A stretch of 64,000 nucleotides of DNA from an uncultured bacterium (GTDB taxonomy: Bacteria > CSSED10-310 > CALFER01): the NCBI GenBank assembly GCA_937951895.1, contig CALFER010000034.1, forward strand, positions 124,001 to 188,000, read 5' to 3'. Under the pieces are notes generated by a model, which was given only the letters and a program-made list of their open reading frames with translations, ran no database searches and was not told the origin of the DNA. A program made the position numbers and the translations under genes. Below are positions 16,274-24,986 of the stretch, one piece after another. Numbering within the stretch: position 1 is the stretch's first letter; every line of letters begins with the position of its first letter.

Positions 16274-16978
16274 TCATCCCAGGCGAAAGGTTCCGGATCT
16301 CTGCCCTGGTTTGATGATCTTCTGCAGCGACATGCCTCCGATGAATCCGCCGATATGGGCCCAGAAGGCGATTCCACCGAAGGAGGACGCGCCTGCCATC
16401 AACGATGCGGTGCCGCTGAATATCTGTGACACGAACCAAACGAAGAGATACACGACGGCCGGCACTTCAAAAAACAGCGGATAGAAGAACACCGGGATCA
16501 ACACGAGAATTCGGGAGCGCGGGAAGAGAAGGAAGTATGCGCCCATGACACCCGCAATCGCACCGCTCGCCCCGATCGTCGGCACCATCGATGTCGGGTT
16601 CAGCAGCACATGAACCATCATCGCCGCGATTCCCGACAGAACGTAAAACAACAGATATCGAATATGGCCCAGTCGGTCCTCGACGTTGTCACCGAACAGA
16701 TACAGACTCCACATGTTCCCGATCAGGTGCATCCAGCCCGCATGCAGAAACATCGAACTGAAAACGGTTTTCATTCCGCCGTTGGGCAGCAACTTCCAAT
16801 TCATGACGGAAAAATCGAGCAATCTGCCGGGAATCAACCCCCAGTATCCGACAAATGCCTCGATGCCCCGCGGCGGGATTCTCAACATGTTCACAAACAC
16901 ATACACATTCAGGAGAATCAACAGAAAATTGACGATCGGTATTCGGCGGGCGGGGATCGTGTCCCGAATCGGTATCAT
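16274..16978 (-). CDS. rhomboid family intramembrane serine protease
   Basis: The protein has 234 residues and about six to seven membrane helices. The catalytic dyad and supporting residues are present: GASGA with Ser138, HIGGF with His208, and HLIGNM with His84 and Asn88 in the oxyanion region. Rhomboids cut substrates within or next to membrane helices; the substrate here is unknown. A site reading GAGAGG lies 8 bases before the ATG. It sits between a PMT-like glycosyltransferase and argS on the same strand, with short gaps (32 and 105 bases), and neither neighbour suggests a substrate. Confidence 0.93.
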   Translation of the reverse strand: MIPIRDTIPARRIPIVNFLLILLNVYVFVNMLRIPPRGIEAFVGYWGLIPGRLLDFSVMNWKLLPNGGMKTVFSSMFLHAGWMHLIGNMWSLYLFGDNVEDRLGHIRYLLFYVLSGIAAMMVHVLLNPTSMVPTIGASGAIAGVMGAYFLLFPRSRILVLIPVFFYPLFFEVPAVVYLFVWFVSQIFSGTASLMAGASSFGGIAFWAHIGGFIGGMSLQKIIKPGQRSGTFRLG

Positions 16979-17010
16979 ACCGGAAACCTCTCAACATCCA
17001 GTCCGTCGCG

Positions 17011-18633
17011 CTAGCGGGCAATATCCAGAATAGCAGGAATCGCCGTCTCGGTCCAAGTCCGACGCAGCTCGTCCGGAATCACAACCGCGCAGGGAAACGA
17101 CCATAATCCGGAACGGTCAAGCCGGATCGGCGGCCCCTCGGCGATCCACTCACCGAACTGTTTCCGGAATGCTTCGGCATGTGCTGGGTCAACGATGAAT
17201 CGGCATGATGCCGATTCGCATTTTTCGATGATCAACGGCAGGCGATCCGGGTGCGAGTACCAGCCGGTATCGTCCCAATCCACAATGGAAACACGCGCCA
17301 GACGCGATCGCGTCGCATACCAGAACGGGTAATGAAAATGATACACTTCATGAATCGTGGCGGAGAACAGATGCGGGAGGTCGGGAGCTTCCGCCAGGTC
17401 ATAATGCAGGTCGGTGAGCAATGAATTGCCGGGTATCAACCGCCTGGAGCCCTCCGTGAACGATCGAGCCGCCAGTATCGACAACACGAGAACGACCGTG
17501 ATGAACGCATACGATACCCAACGCCGGCTCCGGGAACGACCGACCACCACGAGCATTCGGCGAATCATCCAATCGCCTCCCGCTCCGGCCTGAATCAGAA
17601 GAAACGGAAGGATCAGACTGAAGTAAGCACAACGCCACGGGCCGGTTTCGACCACTGCAATCACTCCCAGCCAAACCACGAAGTACAACGGGATCAATCG
17701 ATACCGGATCCTGCTTCGTCCGGATACCCCGGCCAATATCCCCACGAGCAGAAACAGTGTTTCAATCGGTTGCAGCAAAGGAGCACCGGGTGATTGAAAC
17801 AAACAATCCTGTGCGCGCCAGGCGAGCTGCCCGATCATCTGAGCCATCTGGGACATCGTCCAGGGGAACGGATCCGTTGACCGGATGAACGTCTCGAAGT
17901 GCTTCATCCGCCACAATGCATACCATCTGAATTGCGTATGGTTGAGGAGAATCGGGATGGAAGTGATCGCCATGCCGGTCAGAAAAACCAGCAAGTCGAG
18001 ACCCGTTCGACGGATGGATCGCGATTGCTTCGTTCGTCCAGAACCGTATCCGCAGGCAGTCAGTGTTGCGGGAAGCGCGAGGTTGACGAGATTGGTCACG
18101 TACAATCCGAGTCCGAAGACGACACCTGCGACGAACACCCTGAGAAAAGATCGCGGAACGGGAGACCCGGCAAGCAGAATCATCCAGGAGAGCATGATCA
18201 GGATCGAAAGAAAATGACTGCTTGCGTAGGCGGGATACCGATCCCAGGTCAACAGTGTCGGGTTCGTCGCGATGAACAGCCCCGCAATCCAGGCGGTGCG
18301 TTGGTTGAACATGCGTCTGGCGACCAGGATCACAGACAGTGTCAGAAGCACACCGGTGAATGCCCCGAGAAGTTGGAACGAACTCCAATCACGGCCGAAC
18401 AGAAGGGTCCAGAGGTATGCCACATGTGCCGACCCCGTTTCGTCGAATTCGAACTGATACGGAGCGTACGGAAAGTGATGGAGCCCCTGATGGAAGTCCA
18501 ATGTGAGAATTCCCAGGCGCGAACTGAGATCCTCGATGTACGGATTCATGGTCGTGATGTGTGTGAACCGGAGAAACGCCGCTGTGGCGGTGATACCGAT
18601 CGCAACGATCAGAAAACGCGCGTTCACACGCAT
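17011..18633 (-). CDS. PMT/ArnT-like membrane glycosyltransferase
   Basis: The protein has 540 residues from ATG 18633, or 554 from GTG 18675. I prefer 18633 because the membrane helix then follows a short basic N-terminus. There are about 11 membrane helices. The first periplasmic loop has FDETGSAHVAYLWT, the Asp-Glu pair expected in GT-C enzymes of the PMT/ArnT group, which use a polyprenyl-phosphate sugar donor on the outer face of the inner membrane. A C-terminal soluble domain of about 150 residues follows the last helix. The gene starts near the stop of the purM-purN gene (8-base overlap if GTG 18675 is used). Acceptor and donor are unknown. Confidence 0.75.
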   Translation of the reverse strand: MRVNARFLIVAIGITATAAFLRFTHITTMNPYIEDLSSRLGILTLDFHQGLHHFPYAPYQFEFDETGSAHVAYLWTLLFGRDWSSFQLLGAFTGVLLTLSVILVARRMFNQRTAWIAGLFIATNPTLLTWDRYPAYASSHFLSILIMLSWMILLAGSPVPRSFLRVFVAGVVFGLGLYVTNLVNLALPATLTACGYGSGRTKQSRSIRRTGLDLLVFLTGMAITSIPILLNHTQFRWYALWRMKHFETFIRSTDPFPWTMSQMAQMIGQLAWRAQDCLFQSPGAPLLQPIETLFLLVGILAGVSGRSRIRYRLIPLYFVVWLGVIAVVETGPWRCAYFSLILPFLLIQAGAGGDWMIRRMLVVVGRSRSRRWVSYAFITVVLVLSILAARSFTEGSRRLIPGNSLLTDLHYDLAEAPDLPHLFSATIHEVYHFHYPFWYATRSRLARVSIVDWDDTGWYSHPDRLPLIIEKCESASCRFIVDPAHAEAFRKQFGEWIAEGPPIRLDRSGLWSFPCAVVIPDELRRTWTETAIPAILDIAR

Positions 18634-18667
18634 CGATTGCTCATTCCGAACCCCACACGCCTCCGAT

Positions 18668-20356
18668 TCAGACACGACCTGATCGAATCCAGCGATTCAC
18701 CGCCCGGACATACAAACGATGCTCGACTGTCAACACTTTTGCGGCCAGAGTCCCGGCGGTGTCATCCGGTGATACCTCGACGATCTGCTGATCCAGTATC
18801 CGGCCGCGATCATACTCGTTATTCACCAGGTGCACGGTCGCGCCGGAATACTTCGCACCGCTCCTGATGACCGCTTCGTGGACTCGTTCACCATACATTC
18901 CAACCCCACCGAATGCAGGCAGGAGGGCCGGGTGGATGTTCAGCACGGGTATTCCGCAGACCGCGAGAAACCCGGCAGAGAGTCGCTTCATGTAGCCTGC
19001 CAGGCAGATCAGTTCAACACCGTGTTCTTTCATGATATCAAGGATGGCCTGATCGCGGGAAGATTCATCCGCATGCGTTCGGGAGGAAAGATGATACGCC
19101 GGTATATTCTCACGCCGGGCGATGTCGAGAATACCGGCTCGGGAATTGTTCGAGATGACACAGACGATGTCGGCATCGAGTTCGTCGTTTTTGGAAGCCG
19201 TGACCAGCGCAGCCATGTTCGTGCCGCGACCGGATCCCAGAACCGCGATTTTCATTTTTCCGGTCGGCATCGCGTCGCTCCGGGTTCCCGCACCGGATCG
19301 CCGTTCCGGCGCGGTTCCTGTGGATCCCGTCTGAGCCCCCACATACCCGACTCCGGGTGAATCCGTGATCCGTCCGATTTCATACGAAACAAAACCGGAT
19401 TTCTTCCAGGCATCCTGAAGGCGCGAGGCGGCGTGCGGATCCACCACCGCGATCAACCCCAGCCCCATATTGAATGTCCGGTACATCTCGGAGTCATCGA
19501 TCCGGGCTTCCTCGCGGAGGAGTTTCATCACGGGAGGAATCGGCCAGGAATCGATCAGGATCCGAGCGCCGAAACGATCGGGGTAGGCCCGAGGCAAGTT
19601 GCCGGTGATGCCTCCACCGGTGATATGCGCGAATGATTTGACACCGGGGATACTGAGCGCGATTTGAACTTCAGGGACGTAGATCCGTGTCGGAGCGAGA
19701 AGCACATCGCCCAACGGCCTGTCTTCGCCGGGTATGGTTTGATCGAGAGGAAATCGGGCACGATCCTCGAAGGTCCGCCGGACCAGTGAGTACCCATTTG
19801 AGTGAAATCCGGTCGACGGCAACCCGATCAGGACATCTCCGGGTTCTACCCCATCGGGATTCAGGAGTCTGTCCCTGTCGACCATGCCGACAGCAAACCC
19901 CGCCAGATCATACTCACCCGCTCCATACATTCCGGGCATTTCTGCGGTTTCGCCTCCGAGCAGTGCACAGCGTGATTGCCGGCAACCCTCGACGATCCCG
20001 TCGATGACGCTCAGGTGAGTCTTCAGATCAAGTTTGCCTGTTGCGAGATAATCCAGGAAGAAGAGAGGTTTTGCGCCGCATACGATCAGGTCGTTGACAT
20101 TCATGGCAACCAGATCGATTCCGATCGTATCATGCCGATCCAACTCGAAAGCCAGTTTGAGCTTGGTACCGACACCATCGGTACAACCGACAAGGATCGG
20201 GTCTTTCCATTCGGAGGGACCGAAATCGAACAAACCGGCGAAGGGACCGATACCGGATACGACCCCCTTCGCTTTCAACTGTTTTACGCGCGATTTGATC
20301 TGCTCGACAAAGGCATCACCCAGCGCAACATCGACACCCGCCTGTTTGTAATTCAT
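18668..20356 (-). CDS. PurM-PurN fusion: AIR synthase and GAR formyltransferase
   Basis: The protein has 562 residues and joins two purine-synthesis enzymes. Residues 1-340 are PurM (phosphoribosylformylglycinamidine cyclo-ligase), with ILVGCTDGVGTKLKLA (54-69), LLGGETAEMPG (132-142) and FAHITGGGITGNLPR (242-256). After a linker rich in Gly, Ser and Thr (about 341-366), residues 368-562 are PurN (phosphoribosylglycinamide formyltransferase), with GSGRGTN (374-380) and catalytic Asn473, His475 and Asp516. The two steps are not consecutive (PurN is third, PurM fifth). A ribosome-binding site (GGAG, 7 bases) precedes an in-frame ATG at 19270 exactly at the PurN border, so free PurN may also be made. 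GGAG precedes the main ATG by 9 bases. Confidence 0.95.
   Translation of the reverse strand: MNYKQAGVDVALGDAFVEQIKSRVKQLKAKGVVSGIGPFAGLFDFGPSEWKDPILVGCTDGVGTKLKLAFELDRHDTIGIDLVAMNVNDLIVCGAKPLFFLDYLATGKLDLKTHLSVIDGIVEGCRQSRCALLGGETAEMPGMYGAGEYDLAGFAVGMVDRDRLLNPDGVEPGDVLIGLPSTGFHSNGYSLVRRTFEDRARFPLDQTIPGEDRPLGDVLLAPTRIYVPEVQIALSIPGVKSFAHITGGGITGNLPRAYPDRFGARILIDSWPIPPVMKLLREEARIDDSEMYRTFNMGLGLIAVVDPHAASRLQDAWKKSGFVSYEIGRITDSPGVGYVGAQTGSTGTAPERRSGAGTRSDAMPTGKMKIAVLGSGRGTNMAALVTASKNDELDADIVCVISNNSRAGILDIARRENIPAYHLSSRTHADESSRDQAILDIMKEHGVELICLAGYMKRLSAGFLAVCGIPVLNIHPALLPAFGGVGMYGERVHEAVIRSGAKYSGATVHLVNNEYDRGRILDQQIVEVSPDDTAGTLAAKVLTVEHRLYVRAVNRWIRSGRV
19268..19281 (-). promoter_or_regulatory. internal ribosome-binding site and start for stand-alone PurN
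   Basis: On the minus strand GGAGCGACGCG is followed at once by ATG 19270-19268, in frame with the fusion and at Met363, 5 residues before the PurN domain begins. The 7-base spacing from GGAG is ideal. The product would be a 200-residue PurN, the normal bacterial length. Whether it is used is not shown. Confidence 0.5.
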
Positions 20357-20401
20357 TGGATGGTTCTCCAGTATCAGGAAAAGGAATTCGCGTTCGACAG
20401 A

Positions 20402-21469
20402 CTATGTCTTCCGACCTCCGACTGCGCGCAGAAAACTGCCTCGATCGGAGATCCTGCTGAGCGTCATGTCGTAGCTGATGGTATTGGTGTTGAACAACTC
20501 CATCAATGACTGATCCATGGTCTGCATGCCGTCCTTGCGACTTCCCTGGATCAGACTGGTCAACTGATGCGTTTTACCCTCCCGGATCACGTTCGATATG
20601 GCCGAATTGCAGAACATGACCTCAACGGCCGGAACGCGTCCCTTCCCGTCTCCCGTCGGGATGAGTTGCTGGGAGATGACTCCGCGAAGCGCAACGGATA
20701 ACATGACTCGGACGTGTTCCTGCTCTTCGACGGGAAACACATCGACCACCCGATCGATCGTCTTGATCGCCGAATTCGTGTGAACGGTTGCAAATACAAG
20801 GATACCGGTTTCGGCGGCCGACAGGGTCAAACGAGTTGTTTCGAGGTCTCGCATCTCACCGACCAGAATGATGTCCGGATCCTGCCGCAACGCCGAGCGC
20901 AGTGCATCCGCAAAGCTCTCGGTGTGCATTCCGACCTCCCGCTGAGTCAGCAAACACCCGCGGCTGGTATGAACGAACTCGATCGGATCCTCGATCGTAA
21001 TGATATGTTTTTTCCCCTTCCGGTTGATCATGTCGATGAGCACAGCCAGGGTCGTGCTCTTGCCGGATCCGGTGGCGCCGGTAACCAAAACGAGACCCCG
21101 GTCGAGCTGGGAAAACTTGATGATGGATTGGGGCAGCCCGAGTTTTTCGATCGAGGTGGCATGATCCGGGATGACGCGAAACACGGCGCTGATCCCGTTG
21201 GTCTGATGAAACATCGTGACCCGGAATCGGGACACATTGGGAATCTGATAGGCGAAATCGACTTCAAGATTGTCCAGGAACCGTTCCCGATTCGACTTGG
21301 TGAGTATCTCATAGAGGATCGTTTTACCGTCCTCGAGCGAAATGACTTCCTCCCGGAGATTGACCAGGTTGCCATGAACACGAACCATCGGTTTGTTACC
21401 CGTGACAAAATGCAGATCGGAACCGCTTTTAAGAACAACTTCCTTTAAGAACTGATCGATGATCGCCAT
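20402..21469 (-). CDS. pilT: PilT-family twitching ATPase (first of two)
   Basis: The protein has 355 residues. PilT ATPases disassemble type IV pili at the inner-membrane base and drive retraction. Visible motifs are the N-terminal PAS-like region with GSDLHF, Walker A GATGSGKS at 131-138, Asp box TIEDPIEFVH, Walker B DPDIILVGEMRDLET, and a C-terminal VIREGKTHQL close to the AIRNLIRE signature of PilT. Its start lies 8 bases downstream of the stop of a second pilT-like gene, with GAGG just before the ATG, so the two are co-transcribed. No pilus assembly gene is in the window, so the machinery must be encoded elsewhere. Confidence 0.92.
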   Translation of the reverse strand: MAIIDQFLKEVVLKSGSDLHFVTGNKPMVRVHGNLVNLREEVISLEDGKTILYEILTKSNRERFLDNLEVDFAYQIPNVSRFRVTMFHQTNGISAVFRVIPDHATSIEKLGLPQSIIKFSQLDRGLVLVTGATGSGKSTTLAVLIDMINRKGKKHIITIEDPIEFVHTSRGCLLTQREVGMHTESFADALRSALRQDPDIILVGEMRDLETTRLTLSAAETGILVFATVHTNSAIKTIDRVVDVFPVEEQEHVRVMLSVALRGVISQQLIPTGDGKGRVPAVEVMFCNSAISNVIREGKTHQLTSLIQGSRKDGMQTMDQSLMELFNTNTISYDMTLSRISDRGSFLRAVGGRKT

Positions 21470-21476
21470 GGCATCC

Positions 21477-22592
21477 TCACGGTTTCAGCTTGATCTGCGA
21501 GGTCTGGAATGTCTGCTTCGGATCTTTGCTCTGTCCCGTCAGCGTCTCCTCAAAATACTTCGGATCATGGGCATGGACCATCGCCTCGTCCCGCTCGATC
21601 TTCCCCTCCTTGACCAGTTCCACCAGATGATCATCCATCAGTTGCATCCCCATTCCCTTGTTCATCTGCAGGACACTCGGAAGCTGAAATGTCTTCCCTT
21701 CCCGGATCAGATTCGAGACGGATGGGGTGGCGAGCAGGATTTCACATGCCAGGACCAGTGATTTACCGGATTTGGCCTTGATGAGCTGTTGACAGATGAC
21801 CCCCCGCAGAGACTCCGAAACCATGCTCCGGATCTGATTTTTCTGATTGCCGGGGAACACATCGATGATGCGGTCGATGGTTTTCGAGGCATCGAGAGTG
21901 TGGAGGGTTCCGAGCACGAGGTGTCCGGTTTCTGCGGCGGTGATCGCCATCGAGATCGTCTCGAGATCGCGCATTTCACCGACGAGTATGATGTCGGGAT
22001 CCGCCCGAAGCGCCTGACGCAAGGCGTTGGCGAACGAATGTGTATGCGTGCCGACCTCGCGCTGGTTCACCATACACCTCTCATTCTTGTGAATGAACTC
22101 AACCGGATCCTCAACCGTGATGACATGACGTTCCTGCGTTTTGTTGATCAGATTGATCAGAGCGGCCAGGGTCGAAGACTTGCCGCAACCCGAGGATCCT
22201 GTCACGAGGATGAGACCGTTGTTGTTCTTCACGAGATTACTGACGACTTGCGGCAATCCGAGTTCCCGCAACGTAGGAATCCGCGAAGGAATCGTATGGA
22301 AGTTGGAATCCAGACCCCGCCGGGATCGATACACGCTGACCCGGAACCGTAGTCCCGATGTCGTCGCATACGAAAACTCGATCTCATGGCGCGTGTTGAC
22401 CAACCGCTCCCGTTGCTCCGCACTCAGGATTTCAAACAGCAACTCCCGAACGGTTTCGATCGTCAGGGCATCCTTCGAGATCGGGATCAGATCTCCATGC
22501 AACCGGACCAGAGGCGGAGTCCCGGTGGCGATATGGATATTCGAAGCTCCCGCCTGCACTGCCTTTTCGAGAAATCGATCGATGACTGCCAT
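21477..22592 (-). CDS. PilT/PilU-family ATPase paralogue (second of two)
   Basis: The protein has 371 residues and the same architecture as its neighbour: Walker A GSSGCGKS at 132-139 (Lys138), Asp box TVEDPVEFIHK, Walker B DPDIILVGEMRDLET and VSNLIREGKTFQL. The P-loop (SSGCGKSS instead of ATGSGKST) and a longer Lys-rich C-terminus set it apart, so it may be the PilU-like accessory retraction motor; that choice is inference. It is the first gene of the pair, with AAGGAGAT 3 bases before the ATG and an extended -10 element upstream. Confidence 0.88.
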   Translation of the reverse strand: MAVIDRFLEKAVQAGASNIHIATGTPPLVRLHGDLIPISKDALTIETVRELLFEILSAEQRERLVNTRHEIEFSYATTSGLRFRVSVYRSRRGLDSNFHTIPSRIPTLRELGLPQVVSNLVKNNNGLILVTGSSGCGKSSTLAALINLINKTQERHVITVEDPVEFIHKNERCMVNQREVGTHTHSFANALRQALRADPDIILVGEMRDLETISMAITAAETGHLVLGTLHTLDASKTIDRIIDVFPGNQKNQIRSMVSESLRGVICQQLIKAKSGKSLVLACEILLATPSVSNLIREGKTFQLPSVLQMNKGMGMQLMDDHLVELVKEGKIERDEAMVHAHDPKYFEETLTGQSKDPKQTFQTSQIKLKP

Positions 22593-22638
22593 CGTATCTC
22601 CTTGGTCGGTCGTCGCGTCCAGCCAGTTCCTTTTTTAA

Positions 22639-22644
22639 TTTATA
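22639..22644 (-). promoter_or_regulatory. extended -10 element for the pilT-type pair
   Basis: On the minus strand TGATATAAA contains a TGn-TATAAA extended -10 box (TATAAA at 22644-22639). The -35 region is poor (TATTCA at 17 bases), as is common with extended -10 promoters. The leader would be about 45 bases. Confidence 0.35.
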
Positions 22645-22682
22645 TCAGAAATCCCATCCGATGAATAATCGTTTTTTGTCGA

Positions 22683-22700
22683 ACGGCGATGAAACGCCGT
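22683..22700. repeat. 6-bp inverted repeat after the DUF2142 gene
   Basis: ACGGCG (22683-22688) and CGCCGT (22695-22700) form a hairpin with a 6-base loop, starting 13 bases after the stop of the DUF2142 gene. On the minus strand it is followed by an A-run, not a T-run, so it is at best a pause or protective stem rather than a standard terminator. Confidence 0.4.
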
Positions 22701-22713
22701 CATATCAGGCCGA

Positions 22714-24054
22714 TCAGGCAAGCAACAGACGGGGGATCAGTACACCGGCCAATGCGTACAGGAGCATCCCCAATGACAGAAAAAAGACCGCCTTCCGGCA
22801 TGCTTCACGATATCCTCCCGGAATCCCGGCATTCCAGATCGTGCCAATCCATAAGACGATCGATGGCCAGACAGGATACAAATATCGCCCCTGCGTCAAC
22901 TCGTGCCGCAACCCGAACTGCACGACCACCACACCGACAGCCACCAGGACGTTGATGCCGTGAACGATCCCGACACCACCGGTGAACCACTCCCGTTCCC
23001 GACCGATCAGGACCACCAAACCCGGAAGAAGCGGGAGAAACATGAACAGATACAGGCAATAATACCATTCTGCAGCGGGATGCTTGAGCCAACCGAAATT
23101 CAGAATCAGGCTCGCGATAAAATGACCTCCGAAACGCGTCCACCACTCGGGATTCCATGGCGTCCCTGCAACGGTCCAATCAAGACCGCGAAACTGGGAG
23201 ATGATCTGATGCGCTGTCAGACGGACCAGTCCCGGCATCAGATTGGAGACCAGGATCCAGAGCATGACGCCTGCCGAACCAAGGCACAGAGCGAACCGGT
23301 ACCGACTCAGCACAGTCGCTCGGAAAGACCGGCGATACAGCACCAGTGATGCGGACAGCAGAAATCCCGGCAAAGCCAGCAACGCGGAGCGATGCGAGGC
23401 GACACCCAGTGCCACTCCCGCAAAGCCCCACAACCATCCGGAAACTCGCTCGGGTTCCACCAGCAGCCGGATACTGCCGTAGATCGTCATGGCTGATGCC
23501 AGCCAGGCGAGATTCGCAGGATTGGCCGACCCGGACATATATAGATACTGAGGCGTCATCAGTCCGCACGCCCACACCAACCACTCCGATGGTTCACGCT
23601 GTGTCTGCCGGCCGATCAGCAGCAGAAACATCGCCGCACCCGCAGCCAGAACGATCCCGATAGCGCGGGATGCGAGCAAAGCGGGCAAAGGCCCGTCTAT
23701 CCGCAGGAACCGCAGCACCATTCCCATTCCCGCATAATACAGCGTCGGTTTGGATAGCTGGGTCGGCTTCATGCGCAGCAGTGGCGCTTCATAAAACCGG
23801 GACGGGGGCGACGCCGGCACGGGAAAATCGACCAACTGCCAGAAGCGGAACGATGCGGATGATTCGAGTATAACGGATTCCAGATGCTCCAGCGGCAACC
23901 GTCTCTCATGCGTATTATACAGCACATATGCCAGATGGGCCGGTTCGTCAGGACACTGGAACGGCGGATTTAAAAAAAGAGCCGTCAGTGTGGCCATGCA
24001 GAACCAAACGACGGAAAACCACACGAGTGCTGATCGATTGGCCCGACCGTTCAT
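22714..24054 (-). CDS. DUF2142-family multi-span membrane protein (glycosyltransferase-like)
   Basis: The protein has 446 residues from ATG 24054. That start is fixed by the ATGA overlap with the upstream stop (24051); the open frame upstream of it lacks features. There are about 10-11 membrane helices. The first external loop carries CPDEPAHLAYVLYN, and a late loop has TQGRYLYPVWP; both are typical of DUF2142 proteins, a GT-C-like fold found in polysaccharide and teichoic-acid-type loci but not biochemically defined. It is the last gene of a four-gene unit that begins with a Ser/Thr kinase. A role in envelope glycan assembly is inference. Confidence 0.8.
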   Translation of the reverse strand: MNGRANRSALVWFSVVWFCMATLTALFLNPPFQCPDEPAHLAYVLYNTHERRLPLEHLESVILESSASFRFWQLVDFPVPASPPSRFYEAPLLRMKPTQLSKPTLYYAGMGMVLRFLRIDGPLPALLASRAIGIVLAAGAAMFLLLIGRQTQREPSEWLVWACGLMTPQYLYMSGSANPANLAWLASAMTIYGSIRLLVEPERVSGWLWGFAGVALGVASHRSALLALPGFLLSASLVLYRRSFRATVLSRYRFALCLGSAGVMLWILVSNLMPGLVRLTAHQIISQFRGLDWTVAGTPWNPEWWTRFGGHFIASLILNFGWLKHPAAEWYYCLYLFMFLPLLPGLVVLIGREREWFTGGVGIVHGINVLVAVGVVVVQFGLRHELTQGRYLYPVWPSIVLWIGTIWNAGIPGGYREACRKAVFFLSLGMLLYALAGVLIPRLLLA

Positions 24055-24986
24055 GTCCCGCAACCTTGCCACGCGTCCCGGAGATACAGAAACAGGATTT
24101 TCGAGGGCAGCCCCGGCCGCTTGCCCCCCCACGCGCACGGAGTCATCAACATCGCCTCGATCTGCTCCGTCCACACGCCCTTGCCACCCGCAGCCGCCGC
24201 ATCGAGCGCTTCGATGATCGGATGACCGGCATGTGCCATGCGCGCGGCATTCATCCAACGACTCAGCGAACCGGAATCCGATCCAGTCACAAGAACCACC
24301 CGAATCATTCTCAGAATCACCTGGATATCCCCGGGATCACAGGCTTCGGCGCGATAATACCAATCCAATGCCGTCTGCCGGTCGCCTCTTTCCCAATACG
24401 CATCCCCGATATCCACCCGGACAATTCCCAGATTCGGAGCGCGTGCGATCGCCTCCTCATAAGAATCGGTCGCGGAAACGATCTCTCCACGGGAAAGCTG
24501 GACATGGCCCATCGCCACGAATGCATCCTGACGGTCGGGATACCTCCGAGATTGCGCTACGAATTCCCTGAATGCCGCGTCCATGCGACCGATCTTGATC
24601 ATCGCAATCCCGCGATAAATGCCTCCGATGTAATCCATCCTGCTTTCCGAATCGAGCCGTTCGTATGCGTCGAGCGCTGACTGGAAATCGCCGCTGAGGA
24701 ACAACCGAAGCGCAAGATTCTTCCGAAGCGCGACACTCCAGGCCGATATCTCAGTCTCCGCACCGGAACGATCCGGAACACGATCCAGCCACACGAGAGC
24801 CTCGGGATAGCGCCCCATCGAATCGTTGAACGCAGCCGCCGTGACGGGGATGGCTGAACCGGTCCAATACCGCCCCGTGAATGCCTGCTGAGCCGAGTCG
24901 ATCGCCACGATCAGCGCGCCCGGCCCGGCAGCGACCAGCATCCAGAGCAGGAATCGAAGGATCGGCGTCCAGCGATTGCCGGTCAT
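24051..24986 (-). CDS. membrane-anchored TPR protein
   Basis: The protein has 311 residues from ATG 24986, which overlaps the upstream stop as ATGA. A single N-terminal membrane helix (about 8-30) precedes a region with TPR-type repeats, for example DYIGGIYRGIAMIKIGRMDAAF, DAFVAMGHVQLSRGEIVSAT and VRVDIGDAYWERGDRQTALD (each shown in 20 or so residues in the sequence at about 115-225). TPR arrays hold protein partners; here the partner is unknown, but gene overlap on both sides suggests it works with the kinase, the two-helix protein and the DUF2142 protein. A link to DUF2142 glycan assembly is inference. Confidence 0.7.
   Translation of the reverse strand: MTGNRWTPILRFLLWMLVAAGPGALIVAIDSAQQAFTGRYWTGSAIPVTAAAFNDSMGRYPEALVWLDRVPDRSGAETEISAWSVALRKNLALRLFLSGDFQSALDAYERLDSESRMDYIGGIYRGIAMIKIGRMDAAFREFVAQSRRYPDRQDAFVAMGHVQLSRGEIVSATDSYEEAIARAPNLGIVRVDIGDAYWERGDRQTALDWYYRAEACDPGDIQVILRMIRVVLVTGSDSGSLSRWMNAARMAHAGHPIIEALDAAAAGGKGVWTEQIEAMLMTPCAWGGKRPGLPSKILFLYLRDAWQGCGT

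Noticed and set aside
24055..24258. An N-terminal extension of the DUF2142 protein
   Set aside because: It overlaps the TPR gene, is rich in Arg, Gly and Asp with no family match, and the ATGA overlap at 24051-24054 fixes the start.
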